Origin: Mesorhizobium sp. CA14
GTDB lineage: Bacteria > Pseudomonadota > Alphaproteobacteria > Rhizobiales > Rhizobiaceae
Length of the DNA: 64,000 nucleotides
Assembly (NCBI RefSeq): GCF_020165195.1
Contig: NZ_JAIUHR010000006.1
Span: 124,001 to 188,000, forward strand
Direction of reading: 5' to 3'
The translations under genes were made by a program, and so were the position numbers. Below the pieces are notes generated by a model that saw nothing but the letters and a program-made list of their open reading frames with translations, did no database searches and was not told where the DNA came from. Numbering within the stretch: the first letter of the stretch is position 1; each line of letters starts with the position of its first letter. Shown here piece by piece: positions 9,128 through 18,296 of the stretch.

Positions 9128-9955
9128 TTATCCGGCCAGCAGACGAGTCAACAAAGCCGAAGCCTGTGTGCCAGGCGTGCCGAGATCGCGAATGCTGCTC
9201 ATATGATTTGCGCCCGCTAAGCTCGAGCGCGAAACGGCCAGCCCTTGCCGTTTCAGGTGCTCGGCAAACGCTGCAGCTTGACCATGGAAAGGGGGTGTCT
9301 CGTCGCTTCCGACCGCGATCTCGACCGCCACCCGACTATCGAAACGATGGCCGATCGGCGAAAAGCCGGCCACCTCTTCGTCGGTGAGCGCGATCTCACC
9401 AGCAAGGAAGGAGCTTTGCAACGGCCTCAGGTCGTAAAGCCCGCCGAGCAGCATTGCTCCCTTGATGCCCGATGGCTGGCTGCCGTCGTTGAAGAGCATG
9501 GTGGCGAGATGCGCCCCCGCTGAATGACCGCTGATTGTGAGCTGCCCGGGATCGCCGCCAAAATTTGCGATCCTGTCACCTACCCACTGCCTTGCCCGGC
9601 GCACCTGATCCACGATTGCAGCCATCCTGACGGCAGGCATCAACGCATAGCCAACGATAGCCGCGATGGCCCCTGCGCTTGTGACGGTCTCGGCGACATA
9701 AGAATAGTCGCTCTTGGAAAACATGCGCCAATAGCCGCCGTGGATGAACATGTGCACCGGCAGCCGATCGCGCCTCCCTTCCGGGAAGAACAGGTCCAGG
9801 GTTTCGGCCCGGCTCGGTCCGTAGGTGACATCGGCGACCATCGGGATTCTCGCCCTGATCTCCGCACTTCTGCGAACGATCTCGGCGACGATTTCGTCAA
9901 ACTCGACGACGTGATCACGGGTGCGGAACGGGTCTTTCGCCATTTGTCTGCTCAC
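9128..9955 (-). CDS. Alpha/beta hydrolase, kynurenine-formamidase-like
   Basis: A 275-residue alpha/beta hydrolase with the oxyanion motif HGGYW near residue 73 and the nucleophile elbow GHSAG near residue 143, typical of the arylformamidase/esterase-lipase group. A C-terminal ANHMSSI supplies a candidate catalytic His. The likely start is GTG at 9955, overlapping the stop of the upstream dehydrogenase (GTGA); ATG at 9943 is the alternative. It is last in a unit with an aldehyde dehydrogenase and an iron alcohol dehydrogenase, so it may release a hydroxy acid from an ester, lactone or amide for those enzymes. No tryptophan-pathway genes are nearby. Confidence 0.8.
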   Translation of the reverse strand: MSRQMAKDPFRTRDHVVEFDEIVAEIVRRSAEIRARIPMVADVTYGPSRAETLDLFFPEGRRDRLPVHMFIHGGYWRMFSKSDYSYVAETVTSAGAIAAIVGYALMPAVRMAAIVDQVRRARQWVGDRIANFGGDPGQLTISGHSAGAHLATMLFNDGSQPSGIKGAMLLGGLYDLRPLQSSFLAGEIALTDEEVAGFSPIGHRFDSRVAVEIAVGSDETPPFHGQAAAFAEHLKRQGLAVSRSSLAGANHMSSIRDLGTPGTQASALLTRLLAG

Positions 9956-11439
9956 ATCGTCACGGCGATGTACTTCGCCTCCATGAACTCGGTTATGCCG
10001 TGCTTCTGGCCGCCTTCCCGCCCCAACCCGCTCTGCTTGACGCCGCCGAATGGCGCGGCCGGATCCGACATGAGGCCGCGATTAAGCGCGATCATGCCGG
10101 ACTCGATCTTCGATGCCACGCGCATGCCTTTTGCAAGATCACGGGTGTAGATATAGGCGGCGAGGCCGTATTCGGTATCGTTCGCTTTTGCGATGACCTC
10201 CGCCTCACCTTCGAAGCGGCTGATTGGTGCCACGGGACCAAATATCTCCTCATGCGCCATGAGCGCGTCGGCAGGCACATCGCAGAGCACGGTCGGCGGA
10301 TAGAAGTAGCCTCTGCCTGCAGAAATCGCGCCGCCGCACAGAACTTTCGCGCCGCGGGCAATCGCGTCTTGGACGAGCCGGTCGATCTTGTCCACGGCCT
10401 TCCTTGTGATCATCGGCCCGCATTCGGTGTCGGAGTCGGTGCCCGGGCCGACATTGAGCGCCGCCATGCGCTTGCGCAGTCCTTCTGCAAAAGCATCGTG
10501 GATGCCGGCCTGCACGTAGAGCCGATTGGCAGCCGTGCAAGCCTCGCCCGCATTGCGCATCTTGGCGATCATGGCGCCGTCAAGGGCCGCCTCCAGGTCG
10601 GCGTCATCGAAGACGATGAATGGAGCGTTGCCGCCAAGCTCCATCGAGCAGGAGATGACATGTTTGGCCGCTTCGGCAAGAAGCACCCGGCCGACGCCGG
10701 TCGAACCGGTGAAGGACAGCTTGCGCACGCGCGGATCGGCCAGCATGGCCGATGCTACCGGACCTGGGTTCGAGGTGGTGATGACGTTGACGACGCCGGG
10801 CGGCACTCCGGCTTCCTCGTAGAGCGCGGCAAGCGCGTAAGCCGTCAGAGGCGTCTCGCTGGCGGGCTTGAGGATCACGGTGCAGCCGGCTGCGAGGGCA
10901 GGAGCGATCTTACGCGTGGCCATGGCCGCGGGAAAATTCCAGGGCGTTATAAGCACGCAGATGCCGATGGGCTGGTAGTCGACGACAATCCGATTGGTGC
11001 CCGATGGCGACAGGCCGAATTCGCCGCTGATGCGCACTGCCTCCTCGGCGTTCCAGCGGAAGAACTCGGCTGCATAGGCGACTTCGCCGCGCGCGTCGCG
11101 CAGGGCTTTGCCGTTCTCCAGGGCGATCAGCGCAGCCAGCGTCTCTGCCCGTTCGGTCATCATCTCGAAGCAGCGCCGCAGGATCTCGGATCGCCTGCGC
11201 GGCGGCGTCTCGCGCCAACCCGATGCCGCCGCCGCAGCCGCATCGACCGCGGCCCCGGCATCGGCCAGCGTCGCATCGGGAACCGCGGCGATTACTGCTT
11301 CCGTCGAGGGATCGACCACTTCGATGACGCGGCCATCGGATGACGAGCGCCACTCGCCGCCGATGTAGAGGCCGTGCGAAAAGGTGGTGTAGTCGGACAT
11401 GTCGGAATCTTGGTCAAATAAGTCTGGAGAGATGTTCAT
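9952..11439 (-). CDS. gabD: NAD(P)-dependent succinate-semialdehyde-type dehydrogenase
   Basis: A 495-residue aldehyde dehydrogenase of the succinate-semialdehyde dehydrogenase group, oxidising an aldehyde to its acid. It shows TPWNFPAAMATRK (cofactor and active-site Asn), SFTGSTGVGR, the general base Glu in MELGGNAPFIV and the catalytic Cys in NAGEACTAANR. ATG 11439 has GGAGG 7 bases upstream; a second ATG at 11397 matches shorter homologues. It lies between an iron alcohol dehydrogenase (13 bases upstream) and the hydrolase (4-base overlap). This order would suit 4-hydroxybutyrate to succinate semialdehyde to succinate, though the substrate is inferred. Confidence 0.82.
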   Translation of the reverse strand: MNISPDLFDQDSDMSDYTTFSHGLYIGGEWRSSSDGRVIEVVDPSTEAVIAAVPDATLADAGAAVDAAAAAASGWRETPPRRRSEILRRCFEMMTERAETLAALIALENGKALRDARGEVAYAAEFFRWNAEEAVRISGEFGLSPSGTNRIVVDYQPIGICVLITPWNFPAAMATRKIAPALAAGCTVILKPASETPLTAYALAALYEEAGVPPGVVNVITTSNPGPVASAMLADPRVRKLSFTGSTGVGRVLLAEAAKHVISCSMELGGNAPFIVFDDADLEAALDGAMIAKMRNAGEACTAANRLYVQAGIHDAFAEGLRKRMAALNVGPGTDSDTECGPMITRKAVDKIDRLVQDAIARGAKVLCGGAISAGRGYFYPPTVLCDVPADALMAHEEIFGPVAPISRFEGEAEVIAKANDTEYGLAAYIYTRDLAKGMRVASKIESGMIALNRGLMSDPAAPFGGVKQSGLGREGGQKHGITEFMEAKYIAVTM

Positions 11440-11452
11440 TCGAATTCCTCCG

Positions 11453-12679
11453 TCACATCGCGCTGGCGGCCATGTCGCCCTCGTACGCGGCTCGGATCAA
11501 GTTTCGCATCGCCGCGATGTCGAATGGACGGGGATTGTTCTTGATCAACCTGTCTATTCCGAGCGCCTGCTCGGCTGTCCAGTCGATCTTATCCGCAGGA
11601 AGGCCGAGTTGGGCCAACGTCCGTGTGATGCCTATCGCGGCGAACAGTCGGGCGATTTCATCGATGGTCGCCTCCGCCAGGGCGGCGGCATTGCCGTTGT
11701 GGCCGGCCAAACCGAGGGCTGAGCCGATCTCGGCTATCTCCGCTGTCGCGGCGGCAAGGTTATAGCGCATCACGAAAGGAAGCATCGTGGCGACGCCCAA
11801 GCCGTGCGGCGTGTGGGTCAGGGCGCCGACCGGATACTGCACGGCGTGGGCAGCTGCCGTTCCCGCGGTGCCGAAGGCGCAGCCGGCGGCCAACGCCCCC
11901 ATCATGACATCCGCGCGTGCGTCCTCGTTGGAACCGTCGCGGCAGGCTGCTTCCAGGCTGCGGCCCAGGAGTCTGATCGCCAGCAGTGCGAAATGGTCGG
12001 TCATTGCGCTCTTGCCGATGAACACATGTCTTTGCGGCAGGTCGGGATCGGTGCCTCGCTTGGCGGCGGTGAAGGCTTCGATCGCATGTGTGAGTGCGTC
12101 GGCGCCGGCAATGGCTGTCAGTGATGGGGGACAACTCGCTGTCAGGTCGGGGTCGCACAGCGCAACCGCGGCGATGAGATGCGGGCTGGAGATGCCGACC
12201 TTGAGCGTCCGCTCCGGATCGGAGATCACCGCGACGGGAGTGACTTCGGAGCCGGTGCCGGCGGTCGTCGGCACTGCGATAAGGGGAAGGGCAGGGCCCG
12301 GCACCTTGAACTCACCATAATAGTCCTGGAGCTTGCCGCCATGGCTGATGAGCAGCCCGGCGCATTTTGCCATATCTAGGCAACTGCCGCCGCCGATGCC
12401 GATCACCATGTCCGGCCTGAACCCCTTCGCCTCTGCGATACAGGCGCCCACGCTGTCGCGCGGCACATCGGGCAAGGTGCGGTCGTAGACGAGGGTGTCG
12501 ATCCGGGCAGCCTTTAACCCATCGAGCATCTTGATGAACTCGAACGTGCCGGCGAGCCGCTCGTCGGTGCAGATGAATGCACGCCGGCCATATCGGCCGG
12601 CAATGGCAGGCAGCGCATGGCGCTGACCTTTGCCGAAGAGAATTTCGCGCGGCAGGCGCGCGGCTGCAAAAAGGGTCAT
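11453..12679 (-). CDS. Iron-containing alcohol dehydrogenase
   Basis: A 408-residue group III alcohol dehydrogenase. It has the NAD-binding GIGGGSCLDMAK near residue 95, PTTAGTGSEVTPVAVI, and metal-binding residues in GADALTHAIEAF and HAVQYPVGALTHTPHGLG (Asp plus three His). It probably oxidises a primary hydroxy compound to an aldehyde that the adjacent dehydrogenase finishes to an acid. 4-Hydroxybutyrate dehydrogenases belong to this family, which fits the neighbour. It is the first gene of a three-gene unit divergent from a GntR regulator, with a palindromic operator candidate between them. Confidence 0.85.
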   Translation of the reverse strand: MTLFAAARLPREILFGKGQRHALPAIAGRYGRRAFICTDERLAGTFEFIKMLDGLKAARIDTLVYDRTLPDVPRDSVGACIAEAKGFRPDMVIGIGGGSCLDMAKCAGLLISHGGKLQDYYGEFKVPGPALPLIAVPTTAGTGSEVTPVAVISDPERTLKVGISSPHLIAAVALCDPDLTASCPPSLTAIAGADALTHAIEAFTAAKRGTDPDLPQRHVFIGKSAMTDHFALLAIRLLGRSLEAACRDGSNEDARADVMMGALAAGCAFGTAGTAAAHAVQYPVGALTHTPHGLGVATMLPFVMRYNLAAATAEIAEIGSALGLAGHNGNAAALAEATIDEIARLFAAIGITRTLAQLGLPADKIDWTAEQALGIDRLIKNNPRPFDIAAMRNLIRAAYEGDMAASAM

Positions 12680-12823
12680 GAACCGAGATCTTTCGAAGGA
12701 GACGGATGGAAAAGCGTCGTGTTCATCATGGCGCGGTATTCAGTTTCGGGGACCGGGTGCTTTGTCGGCTTTCGTGCCCGCGTCGTTGAATGCGGGCGGT
12801 AGGCTTCCTGGCGCCCTCCCTTC

Positions 12824-12856
12824 ATATCCTCTATGAAATCGTATAGGATATCCTAT
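12824..12856. promoter_or_regulatory. Candidate GntR operator: 14-bp perfect palindrome plus a third half-site
   Basis: ATAGGATATCCTAT (12843-12856) is a perfect palindrome, with a near copy of one half (ATATCCTCTAT) at 12824-12834. It sits about 50 bases before the GntR gene (12908) and about 160 bases before the divergent alcohol dehydrogenase gene (12679). This is the usual place for an autoregulatory GntR site. Binding is inferred. Confidence 0.5.
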
Positions 12857-12907
12857 TGAATTGGCCGGAGCATCGTGTTAGGGCTTGCTCCTGTCAAGAG
12901 GTAACCG

Positions 12908-13606
12908 ATGGAAAATCCCGACCTGACGGTTGAAACTGAAGCTCGCCCAAGCGGCCGCATCCAGCGCGCCAACAGCTTGGCGGGCGATGTTTACGAAGCA
13001 ATCTTCGCGCAGCTGATGTCGCTGAAGATTCCGCCGGGATCGCGCATTACCGTCGACAATCTTGTCAGGGAATTCGACGTTTCACACACGCCCATCCGCG
13101 AAGCGCTCGGGCGGTTGGAAGGCGAAGGCCTGGTCGTAAAGACCCATTTGATCGGCTATCGCGCGGCCCCGCAGATCACTCGGCGCCGGTTCGACGAGCT
13201 CTATGAACTGCGTCTCCTGCTTGAGCCCGCCGCTGCGGCAAAGGCCACGGCAACGCTCGACGAGGAGCGCCTCACGGCGTTGCGGGAGGCGGCCGGCGTG
13301 ATGGCCCGGCGGGTGGGGAAGGACGAGCGTCTGCGCTATTCCAACTTCGCGCGGCAGGATGCGATCTTTCACGACAAGATCATGGAGTTCGCGCAGAACG
13401 AGCTCATTCGCGAGACGCTGAACCATCAGCATACCCACTTCCATATCTTCCGCCTGATGTACCATTCGCGGGTCACCGAAGAAGCGTTGGATGAGCACGA
13501 GGCGATTCTCGCCGCGTTCGCGGCAGGCGACGCGAGCGGCGCCGCGGACGCGATGCGCGTTCACATCGAGAATTCGCGGGACCGGCTCCTGCCTGCCTTC
13601 GAGTGA
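12908..13606 (+). CDS. GntR-family regulator, FCD subfamily
   Basis: A 232-residue transcription factor. An N-terminal winged helix (about residues 20-85, including SHTPIREALGRLEGEGLV) is followed by an all-helical FCD effector domain with the metal-binding pattern Asp...His...His (QDAIFHDKI and DEHEAILAAF). FCD domains bind small carboxylic acids. It is divergent from the alcohol dehydrogenase unit and 45 bases upstream of the DJ-1-like gene, so it may control both. The start ATG follows AGAGGT. Confidence 0.88.
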   Translation: MENPDLTVETEARPSGRIQRANSLAGDVYEAIFAQLMSLKIPPGSRITVDNLVREFDVSHTPIREALGRLEGEGLVVKTHLIGYRAAPQITRRRFDELYELRLLLEPAAAAKATATLDEERLTALREAAGVMARRVGKDERLRYSNFARQDAIFHDKIMEFAQNELIRETLNHQHTHFHIFRLMYHSRVTEEALDEHEAILAAFAAGDASGAADAMRVHIENSRDRLLPAFE

Positions 13607-13651
13607 CAGGTTCCTACGGCCATCGCCGCCCCAAATCAAAGAGGACAAATC

Positions 13652-14245
13652 ATGCCAGCCAAAAAAATCCTGATGCTGACCGGTGAGTTCACCGAGGAAT
13701 ATGAAATCTTCGTTTATCAACAGGCCATGGAGGCGGTCGGCCACACGGTTCATGTGGTCTGCCCCGACAAGAAGGCCGGCGATGTGATCAAGACGTCATT
13801 GCACGACTTCGAGGGCGACCAGACCTATACCGAGAAGCTTGGCCATTATGCGTTGATCAACAAGACATTTTCCGATGCGGAAAGGCAGCTTGATCAGTAC
13901 GACGCCGTCTATTGCGCCGGCGGCCGCGGACCGGAATATATCCGCACGGACAAGCGCGTTCAGGCAATGGTGCGCCATTTCCATGAAACCAAGAAGCCGA
14001 TCTTCACAATCTGCCACGGCGTGCAGATTCTGATCGCGGTCGAGGGCGTGGTGCGCGGCAAGAAGGTTGGAGCTTTGGCTGCCTGTGAGCCGGAAGTGAC
14101 GCTCGCCGGCGGCACCTATATCGACCTGTCGCCAACCGAAGCCTATGTCGACGGCACAATGGTTTCGGCCAAAGGCTGGACCGCGCTCGCGGCCTTCATC
14201 CGGGAATGCCTGAAAGTGCTCGGCACGGAAATCCGGCACGGCTAG
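13652..14245 (+). CDS. DJ-1/PfpI family protein
   Basis: A 197-residue class I glutamine-amidotransferase-like protein. It begins KKILMLTGEFTEEYE (the Glu that assists the nucleophile lies here), contains DAVYCAGGRGPEYIR, and has the nucleophile-elbow Cys in FTICHGVQIL near residue 118. The family includes proteases, chaperones and glyoxalase/deglycase-type enzymes; which one this is cannot be told. It is 45 bases after the GntR gene in the same direction and may be co-transcribed. Confidence 0.8.
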   Translation: MPAKKILMLTGEFTEEYEIFVYQQAMEAVGHTVHVVCPDKKAGDVIKTSLHDFEGDQTYTEKLGHYALINKTFSDAERQLDQYDAVYCAGGRGPEYIRTDKRVQAMVRHFHETKKPIFTICHGVQILIAVEGVVRGKKVGALAACEPEVTLAGGTYIDLSPTEAYVDGTMVSAKGWTALAAFIRECLKVLGTEIRHG

Positions 14246-14267
14246 AATTTGGCGGCGCGCAGAAAGT

Positions 14268-14312
14268 ACTTGGAGCGGAAGGCGGCTGAGCTGAAGCCGC
14301 ATCGCTCCAAGT
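14268..14312. terminator. Nested hairpin between convergent genes
   Basis: A perfect 10-base outer stem (ACTTGGAGCG at 14268-14277 with CGCTCCAAGT at 14303-14312) encloses a 6-base inner stem (GCGGCT/AGCCGC). It lies in the 97-base gap between the converging DJ-1-like and RraA-like genes, where a two-way terminator is expected. No T-tract follows, so termination is inferred from position and stem strength. Confidence 0.45.
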
Positions 14313-14342
14313 GCACAATGGCTGCGATCTTTCGTCGGCCCG

Positions 14343-15077
14343 CTAACGCCTTGTTTTGCGCCACTCCTCATACTCCCCGCGGGCATCGTCGTGCAGCGGG
14401 TAGTAGCGTTGCAGGGGCGCGCCCTGCATCAGCTTCTCTCGTGAAAATTCTTCCCAATCGTGATGCTTCTGTGCCTCGTCGATGACCTTGGGGGCCATAG
14501 CGACGGGAACCACCACCGCCCCGTCGTCGTCGGCGACGATGATGTCGCCGGGGATCACCGTGACACCGCCGCAAGCGATCGGGACATTGACGGCATTGGG
14601 GTAGATGCTGGTCTGCACATGATAGTTTGGCGTCCAGCCGCGCAGCCATAGCGGCAGATCGAGCTTTTCGACATTGGGCCGGTCGCGCATGCATCCATCG
14701 ATGACGATGCCCGCGCCGCCTCTGCCCTTGAAATAGGTGGACATCATATCGCCGAAGACGCCCGAGCTCATGTCGCCGCGGGCGTCGACCACGACCACGT
14801 CGCCCTCCTGCGCGTGATAGAGCACGTGCCGGTGCAGTTGCGTTTCCGGATCGGTATATTCTCCCTCGTCGAACAGGTCCGGCCGCTGCGGCAGGAACTG
14901 CAGCGTCAGCGCCGGCCCGACGATCGACTTGCCGTGGTTCTGCGCCACCGGGCCGACCATATGCGGCTTGCGGAAGCCCATGTGGCCGAGCGTGCCGGCG
15001 ACCGTGGCGGCGCCAATCTCCCTCAAGGCGTCGATCAGGTCCTTGGGCGGCCGCGTGATGTCAGGCGTATGCGTCAT
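14343..15077 (-). CDS. RraA-family protein (HMG/CHA aldolase-like or RNase E regulator-like fold)
   Basis: A 244-residue member of the RraA / demethylmenaquinone-methyltransferase-like family. It has the family core DVVVVDARGDMSSGVFGDMM, GIVIDGCMRDR and the C-terminal PGDIIVADDDGAVVVP, with the Gly-Asp and Arg-Asp residues used for metal and pyruvate binding in 4-hydroxy-4-methyl-2-oxoglutarate aldolases. It is last in an operon with a sugar-acid dehydratase and a sugar ABC importer, so an aldolase acting on a 2-keto-3-deoxy acid is more plausible than an RNase regulator. It starts 24 bases after the enolase-family gene. Confidence 0.78.
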   Translation of the reverse strand: MTHTPDITRPPKDLIDALREIGAATVAGTLGHMGFRKPHMVGPVAQNHGKSIVGPALTLQFLPQRPDLFDEGEYTDPETQLHRHVLYHAQEGDVVVVDARGDMSSGVFGDMMSTYFKGRGGAGIVIDGCMRDRPNVEKLDLPLWLRGWTPNYHVQTSIYPNAVNVPIACGGVTVIPGDIIVADDDGAVVVPVAMAPKVIDEAQKHHDWEEFSREKLMQGAPLQRYYPLHDDARGEYEEWRKTRR

Positions 15078-15101
15078 TGTCGGACTCCGGTTGGAATTGA
15101 A

Positions 15102-16265
15102 CTACCAGTTGGTGACGGAACCGTCGCGGCGCTTGAGGTGAGGCGCTTCCCAGAAGCGGAAACTCTGCGCCTTGATCGCCTCCTCGTTGACCTCGACGCC
15201 CAGCCCCGGCAGATCGCTGACCGGATAATCGGGGCCGTCGAGCCTTGGCTGTATGGGGAAGAACTCGGAACTGTCGAAACCCAGCTTTCGTTCGGGCGCC
15301 CTGGTTTCGAGCCAGGCGAAGTTGGGCACCGCGGCGGCGAGATGGATGGTCGCGGCGGTGCACACCGGACCGAGGGGATTGTGCGGCATCAAGTCCACGT
15401 AATGCGCCTCGCTCCAGCCGGCGACCTTCATCGCCTCGGTGAGCCCGCCGACATTGCAGACATCGAGCCGATTGAATTGGTGGATGCCGCGCTCGATGTA
15501 GGGCAGGAACTGCCATTTGCTGGCGAATTCCTCGCCGATGGCGAAGGGGATACCGGTCATCCTGCGCAGGGACTCGTAGGCCTCCGGCGTCTCATCCCGT
15601 ATCGGCTCCTCAAGGAAATCAAGCACGCCGCGACCGAGCTTGTTGCAGAAGCTCGCCGCCTCGGCGACCGACAGCCGATGATGGTAGTCGATGCCGAGCA
15701 CCACGTCCTCGCCCAGCGCCTCGCGCGCCTTGTTCAGCATGCTCGCCGTAGCGCCGATCGACTCACGCGGCTCGAAGATGTCCTTGCTGCTTTGCCCGAC
15801 AGGGAAGAAGCGGATCGCCTGCCAACCTTGGGCGCGCAGTTCTCGGGCTCGTTCGATGGCAACGTCCCCCTCGGCCTCGTCTCCGGTCGAGGCGAAGGTT
15901 GGGATACGGTCGCGCTGTTTGCCGCCGAGCAGGTCATAGACCGGTACTCCAAGCGCCTTGCCTTTGATATCGTGAAGGGCAATGTCGATGGCGGATATCG
16001 CCGCCTGCAGAACACGCCCGCCTTCGAAATACTGGCTGCGATAGACTTCCTGCCAAATCCGGCCGATCTGCATCGGGTCGCGGCCGACGAGAAACTCGCG
16101 ATAGTGCTCGATCGCGCCGGTCACGGCCTTCTCGCGGCCGCTCAAGCCGCTCTCGCCCCAGCCGAAGATGCCTTCGTCGGTCTCGACCTTGACAAGCATC
16201 TGGTTGCGCGTTCCCACCCAGGCCGGATAGGGCTTGATCGCGGTGATCCTCATCTTCGTCGTCAT
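15102..16265 (-). CDS. Mandelate racemase/enolase-superfamily dehydratase, galactonate-dehydratase-like
   Basis: A 387-residue enolase-superfamily protein. The capping domain is N-terminal (about 1-125), followed by the barrel with metal ligands in GIDYHHR (Asp, with the His typical of galactonate dehydratases), FLEEP and IGEE, and the catalytic His in LMPHNPLGP. These residues fit a sugar-acid dehydratase giving a 2-keto-3-deoxy acid. It is co-directional with, and 32 bases from, the ABC ATPase gene, so the importer probably delivers its substrate. ATG at 16253 is a possible later start. The exact sugar acid is unknown. Confidence 0.83.
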   Translation of the reverse strand: MTTKMRITAIKPYPAWVGTRNQMLVKVETDEGIFGWGESGLSGREKAVTGAIEHYREFLVGRDPMQIGRIWQEVYRSQYFEGGRVLQAAISAIDIALHDIKGKALGVPVYDLLGGKQRDRIPTFASTGDEAEGDVAIERARELRAQGWQAIRFFPVGQSSKDIFEPRESIGATASMLNKAREALGEDVVLGIDYHHRLSVAEAASFCNKLGRGVLDFLEEPIRDETPEAYESLRRMTGIPFAIGEEFASKWQFLPYIERGIHQFNRLDVCNVGGLTEAMKVAGWSEAHYVDLMPHNPLGPVCTAATIHLAAAVPNFAWLETRAPERKLGFDSSEFFPIQPRLDGPDYPVSDLPGLGVEVNEEAIKAQSFRFWEAPHLKRRDGSVTNW

Positions 16266-16297
16266 CCCCGCCCAGGTTCCACGCGTGTTCGCCCGCC

Positions 16298-17395
16298 TCA
16301 GCTGGCCCTGAGGGCCATCTCGGATTCGCCGTCGAACAGATGCATGCGCTCCTGGTCGAATTCGAGCCAGATCTGCTCGTCGGGTGCGACGGCGATGTTG
16401 GGCGAAACGCTGATATTGACGATGGCGCCGGAGAGGAAAGCCTGGACGAAGGTGACGTCTCCGGTCGGCTCCACCGTATAGGCCTTGGCCGAAATGGCGC
16501 CGGGGACCGCGCTCTTGTGCAGCTTGATCGTCGAATGACGTGCGCCGAGCACGATCTTCCTGGAGGTGGCTCCTTGGATCTTGCGCGCGTTGGCTTGCGA
16601 CAACGTGAGGGTCCAGCCCTCCGCGCTGGTCAGGACGGCATCGCCGTTTGCGGTGGATGCTTCCAGCGGAATAAGGCTCATTGCCGGGCTGCCCACGAAG
16701 CTTGCGACGAACATGTTCACCGGATGCGCGAAAACCTGCGCCGGTGAATCATATTGCTGCAGGTAGCCGCCATTCATCACGGCCATCCTGTCCGCCATGG
16801 TGACGGCCTCCAGCTGGTCGTGCGTCACATAGATGATGGTCGCCTTCAGGTCCTGATGGAACCGCTTGATCTCGGACCGCATCTGCACGCGCAGCTTTGC
16901 GTCCAGATTGGAGAGCGGTTCGTCCATTAGGAACACCGCGGGGTCTCGAACGAGGGCGCGGCCCAGCGCCACGCGCTGCTGTTGCCCGCCCGAAAGCTCG
17001 CGCGGCTTGCGCTCGAGCAGCTGCGTCATGTCGAGCACGCGCGCCGCTTCCTTGACCTTCCTGTCGATCTCGTCCCGGGGCAGCTTGCGCATCTGCAGCG
17101 GGAAGGCGAGGTTCATATAGACCGACTTCTGCGGATAGAGTGCGTAGTTCTGGAACACCATCGCGATGTCCCGATCCTTGGGGTCGAGTTCGTTGACCAC
17201 CCGGTCGCCGATGACGATGTCGCCCGATGTGACGGTGGTCAGGCCGGCGACGAGGTTGAGCGTGGTCGTCTTGCCGCAGCCCGAAGGGCCGACGAGCGCG
17301 ACGAACTCGCCGTCATTGACCGTCAGCGACACCTCGTTGACGGCTTTGAAGCTGCCATAGGTCTTGACGAGATCTTTGAGGACCACGTGGGCCAT
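16298..17395 (-). CDS. ABC transporter ATP-binding protein, carbohydrate (UgpC/MalK type)
   Basis: A 365-residue CUT1-type ATPase. It has Walker [10 protein letters not shown] near residue 38, Q-loop [11 protein letters not shown], signature [15 protein letters not shown] and Walker [16 protein letters not shown], then a C-terminal regulatory OB-fold (TOBE) region from about residue 240. It powers uptake by the two permeases encoded just upstream. ATG at 17395 is chosen over an upstream TTG (17401) because GGGA lies at proper spacing. It is 10 bases after the permease gene. Confidence 0.9.
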   Translation of the reverse strand: MAHVVLKDLVKTYGSFKAVNEVSLTVNDGEFVALVGPSGCGKTTTLNLVAGLTTVTSGDIVIGDRVVNELDPKDRDIAMVFQNYALYPQKSVYMNLAFPLQMRKLPRDEIDRKVKEAARVLDMTQLLERKPRELSGGQQQRVALGRALVRDPAVFLMDEPLSNLDAKLRVQMRSEIKRFHQDLKATIIYVTHDQLEAVTMADRMAVMNGGYLQQYDSPAQVFAHPVNMFVASFVGSPAMSLIPLEASTANGDAVLTSAEGWTLTLSQANARKIQGATSRKIVLGARHSTIKLHKSAVPGAISAKAYTVEPTGDVTFVQAFLSGAIVNISVSPNIAVAPDEQIWLEFDQERMHLFDGESEMALRAS

Positions 17396-17405
17396 CGGCA
17401 ACTCC

Positions 17406-18296
17406 CTAGTGTTTGACCGCGCCTTCTGTCAGGGCGCGTACGAAGTAGCGTTGCAGGAGGAGAAACAGCACCACGACGGGCACGCTCATCATGAAGCTGG
17501 CGGCCATCAGGCCAGGAAAGTCCGTCGTGTTTTCCGAGAAGAAGCGCTGGATGCCGACCGGCAGCGTCAGCTGCTCGTTCTTGGAGAGGAAGGTGTAGGC
17601 GTAGATGTACTCGTTCCATGCGCCGATGAAGGAATAGATCGCGGTGGCGATGATCCCCGGCGCCGAGAGCGGCATCACGATCAGGACGAAGGCCTGGAAC
17701 CGCGTCGCCCCGTCGATCCGCGCGGCCTGCTCGAGCTGCACCGGGATGTTGTCGTAAAAGCCCTTGAGCAGCCAGATCGCCAGCGGCAGCCCGAAGGTGA
17801 GGTAGGTGAGAATGAGCGAACCATGCGTGTTCACCAGCCCGATCGCGCGCATCAGGATGAAGAGCGGCACGAGAAAGATCACCGCCGGGAACATGTTGCG
17901 CAGCAGCACGGCGAAGAACAGGAAGTTCCGGCCCGGGAAGGTGAAGCGCGAAAACGCATAGGCGGCGGGAACCGCCACGATCACCGAGAGGATCGTCGTG
18001 GCGGTCGAGACGAAAAGGCTGTTCCAGAAGAAGCGCAGGAAGTCCTGGCCGACGCTGTTTTGCGGATCGAGCAGTTTTTGGTAGCTGTCAAGGGTAGGCT
18101 GGTCGGGCCACCATTGCGGCGGGAGTTGCATCGCCGCGAAGCCGGACTTGATCGAGGTGAGCAGCATCCAGACCATCGGCAGCGCGGTGTAAAGCAGCAT
18201 GAGCACCAGGAAGATGCGCCCGCCCCACCGCCATCCGTCGACCCGGACGCGGCGGCGGGTCTGGCGTTGGGAGCTTGTCTCGGCAATCGTGCTCAT
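17406..18296 (-). CDS. Carbohydrate ABC transporter permease (MalG type)
   Basis: A 296-residue inner-membrane permease with six predicted membrane segments, the first after a basic cytoplasmic N-terminus. The EAA loop [19 protein letters not shown] contacts the ATPase. MalG-type placement after a MalF-type permease is usual. Its ATG overlaps the stop of the upstream permease gene (ATGA), indicating coupled translation. Confidence 0.9.
   Translation of the reverse strand: MSTIAETSSQRQTRRRVRVDGWRWGGRIFLVLMLLYTALPMVWMLLTSIKSGFAAMQLPPQWWPDQPTLDSYQKLLDPQNSVGQDFLRFFWNSLFVSTATTILSVIVAVPAAYAFSRFTFPGRNFLFFAVLLRNMFPAVIFLVPLFILMRAIGLVNTHGSLILTYLTFGLPLAIWLLKGFYDNIPVQLEQAARIDGATRFQAFVLIVMPLSAPGIIATAIYSFIGAWNEYIYAYTFLSKNEQLTLPVGIQRFFSENTTDFPGLMAASFMMSVPVVVLFLLLQRYFVRALTEGAVKH

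Noticed and set aside
14814-16481. 555-codon plus-strand frame
   Set aside because: It spans parts of three minus-strand genes with clear motifs; its own translation is Arg/His/Asp-rich and matches nothing recognisable.
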